From Phycisphaerae bacterium (GTDB taxonomy: Bacteria > Planctomycetota > Phycisphaerae > UBA1845 > UTPLA1), in NCBI GenBank assembly GCA_016935885.1, contig JAFGQA010000036.1:1-5419 (forward strand): DNA of 5,419 bases, read 5' to 3'. The position numbers and the translations under genes are program-made. This document shows positions 4,966 through 5,419 of the stretch, in pieces. The notes under the pieces were generated by a model. The model made no database searches, was not told the origin of the DNA, and worked only from the letters and a program-made list of their open reading frames with translations. How positions within the stretch are numbered: the stretch's first letter is position 1; every line of letters begins with the position of its first letter.

Positions 4966-5403
4966 TCATTTTTTTCCTGTCAGAAGTCCTAGTGTACCTA
5001 GCATGAAGGGAAGCTTCAGTGCAGCTGGAATGAACGGCAATTTGCGTGTATCCACATATTCTACGTTGCTGATACCCCAGCTCTTGATTGTCTCTACAAG
5101 ATCTTCGGGCTTGCCATAGAGTTGTTTGATATGAAACAAGTCCTGAAATGTGAACTTGCCTCCCTTCTTCAACACGCGCAACGCTTCTTTGATAAGAGAT
5201 ACCTTATTGGGGGTGTCTTTTACTTCATGGAAGACCAGGTTGCTGATCACGGCATTGAATTCTTCATCATGGAACGGCAGTGAGGAAGCACTTGCCTTCT
5301 GGAATGTGACCCGCTCGGCTAGTTCTTCTAGACCGAAGTTCCAGCCGCAGCAGACAAGTAACTCTCTGCGGCGCTGAAGATTAGCTCGAGTTCTGGCGTG
5401 CAC
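4966..5403 (-). pseudogene. 5'-truncated class I SAM-dependent methyltransferase
   Basis: The frame has 145 codons from a GTG at 5403, directly after an in-frame TGA (5404-5406). Residues about 23-145 are typical of a class I methyltransferase: ERVTFQKASASSLPFHDEEF (30-49) is the motif II region, NAVISNLVFHEVKD (50-63) is motif III with N50 where family members usually have D, and [20 protein letters not shown] (71-90) is the post-III strand. [20 protein letters not shown] (124-143) is a hydrophobic C-terminal tail seen in related methyltransferases. Motif I (a glycine-rich D.G.G.G loop) and the following acidic strand, needed to hold SAM, are absent. Residues 1-20 (Arg-rich, then LLVCCG) are not a substitute, and no other frame in the last 80 nt restores it. 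I therefore read it as a remnant; an unseen frameshifted 5' part beyond the window is possible. By eye it is AT-richer than DUF1801 next door, indicating a different origin. Confidence 0.75.
5345..5371. repeat. Hairpin with one bulged base at the methyltransferase break
   Basis: CCGCAG (5345-5350) and AGA (5352-5354) pair with TCT (5363-5365) and CTGCGG (5366-5371). The C at 5351 is the only bulge and the loop is 8 nt. Weaker pairing continues outward (AG at 5343-5344 with CT at 5374-5375). It coincides with the place where methyltransferase similarity ends (codons about 11-20), so it may belong to the sequence that replaced the gene's 5' part. Confidence 0.45.
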
Positions 5404-5419
5404 TCACTGGGTACGGCAG

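Noticed and set aside
4900..4969. Translational coupling of methyltransferase and DUF1801 through an ATGA overlap at 4966-4969
   Set aside because: The internal ATG at 4900 has a strong Shine-Dalgarno and matches the family's start; the 23 extra residues show no similarity, so the overlap is probably accidental.

Overview
The window is about 5.4 kb of high-GC bacterial DNA in which every recognisable gene lies on the minus strand. No rRNA, tRNA, integrase, transposase or CRISPR array is visible. The gene content (a PAS/GGDEF sensor, a flavodoxin-fold protein and small stress or modification enzymes) and the good Shine-Dalgarno sequences fit a GC-rich, Proteobacteria-like environmental bacterium, but the sequence does not fix the taxon.

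From left to right, positions 1-986 hold the first 328 codons of a PAS-PAS-GGDEF signalling protein that runs off the left edge. Positions 1146-1661 encode a 171-aa flavodoxin-domain protein. Positions 1839-2126 encode a 95-aa protein built from four near-exact 16-residue repeats, resembling a small four-fold beta-flower protein. Positions 2127-2524 are non-coding and hold an inverted repeat, a 21-bp minisatellite and a long imperfect hairpin.

From 2525 to the right edge the character changes. There is a row of single, functionally unrelated small genes in the same orientation: DinB-family protein, GNAT acetyltransferase, a probable NTF2-like fragment, a DUF1801 (YdhG-like) protein and a 5'-truncated SAM methyltransferase. 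Several are separated by long non-coding spacers, and their base composition varies from gene to gene. GC-rich hairpins, two of them with single bulged bases, and two copies of GTTAGGCG lie in or beside the spacers. This looks like a gene-acquisition region. A degraded integron-type cassette array is one possible explanation, but the canonical attC architecture is not satisfied, so it remains a hypothesis.

The genes do not form an obvious pathway. Most have their own ribosome binding site and probably act independently. The two clearest signs of decay are the methyltransferase, which lacks its SAM-binding motif I, and the NTF2-like fragment, whose reading frame runs through a hairpin.
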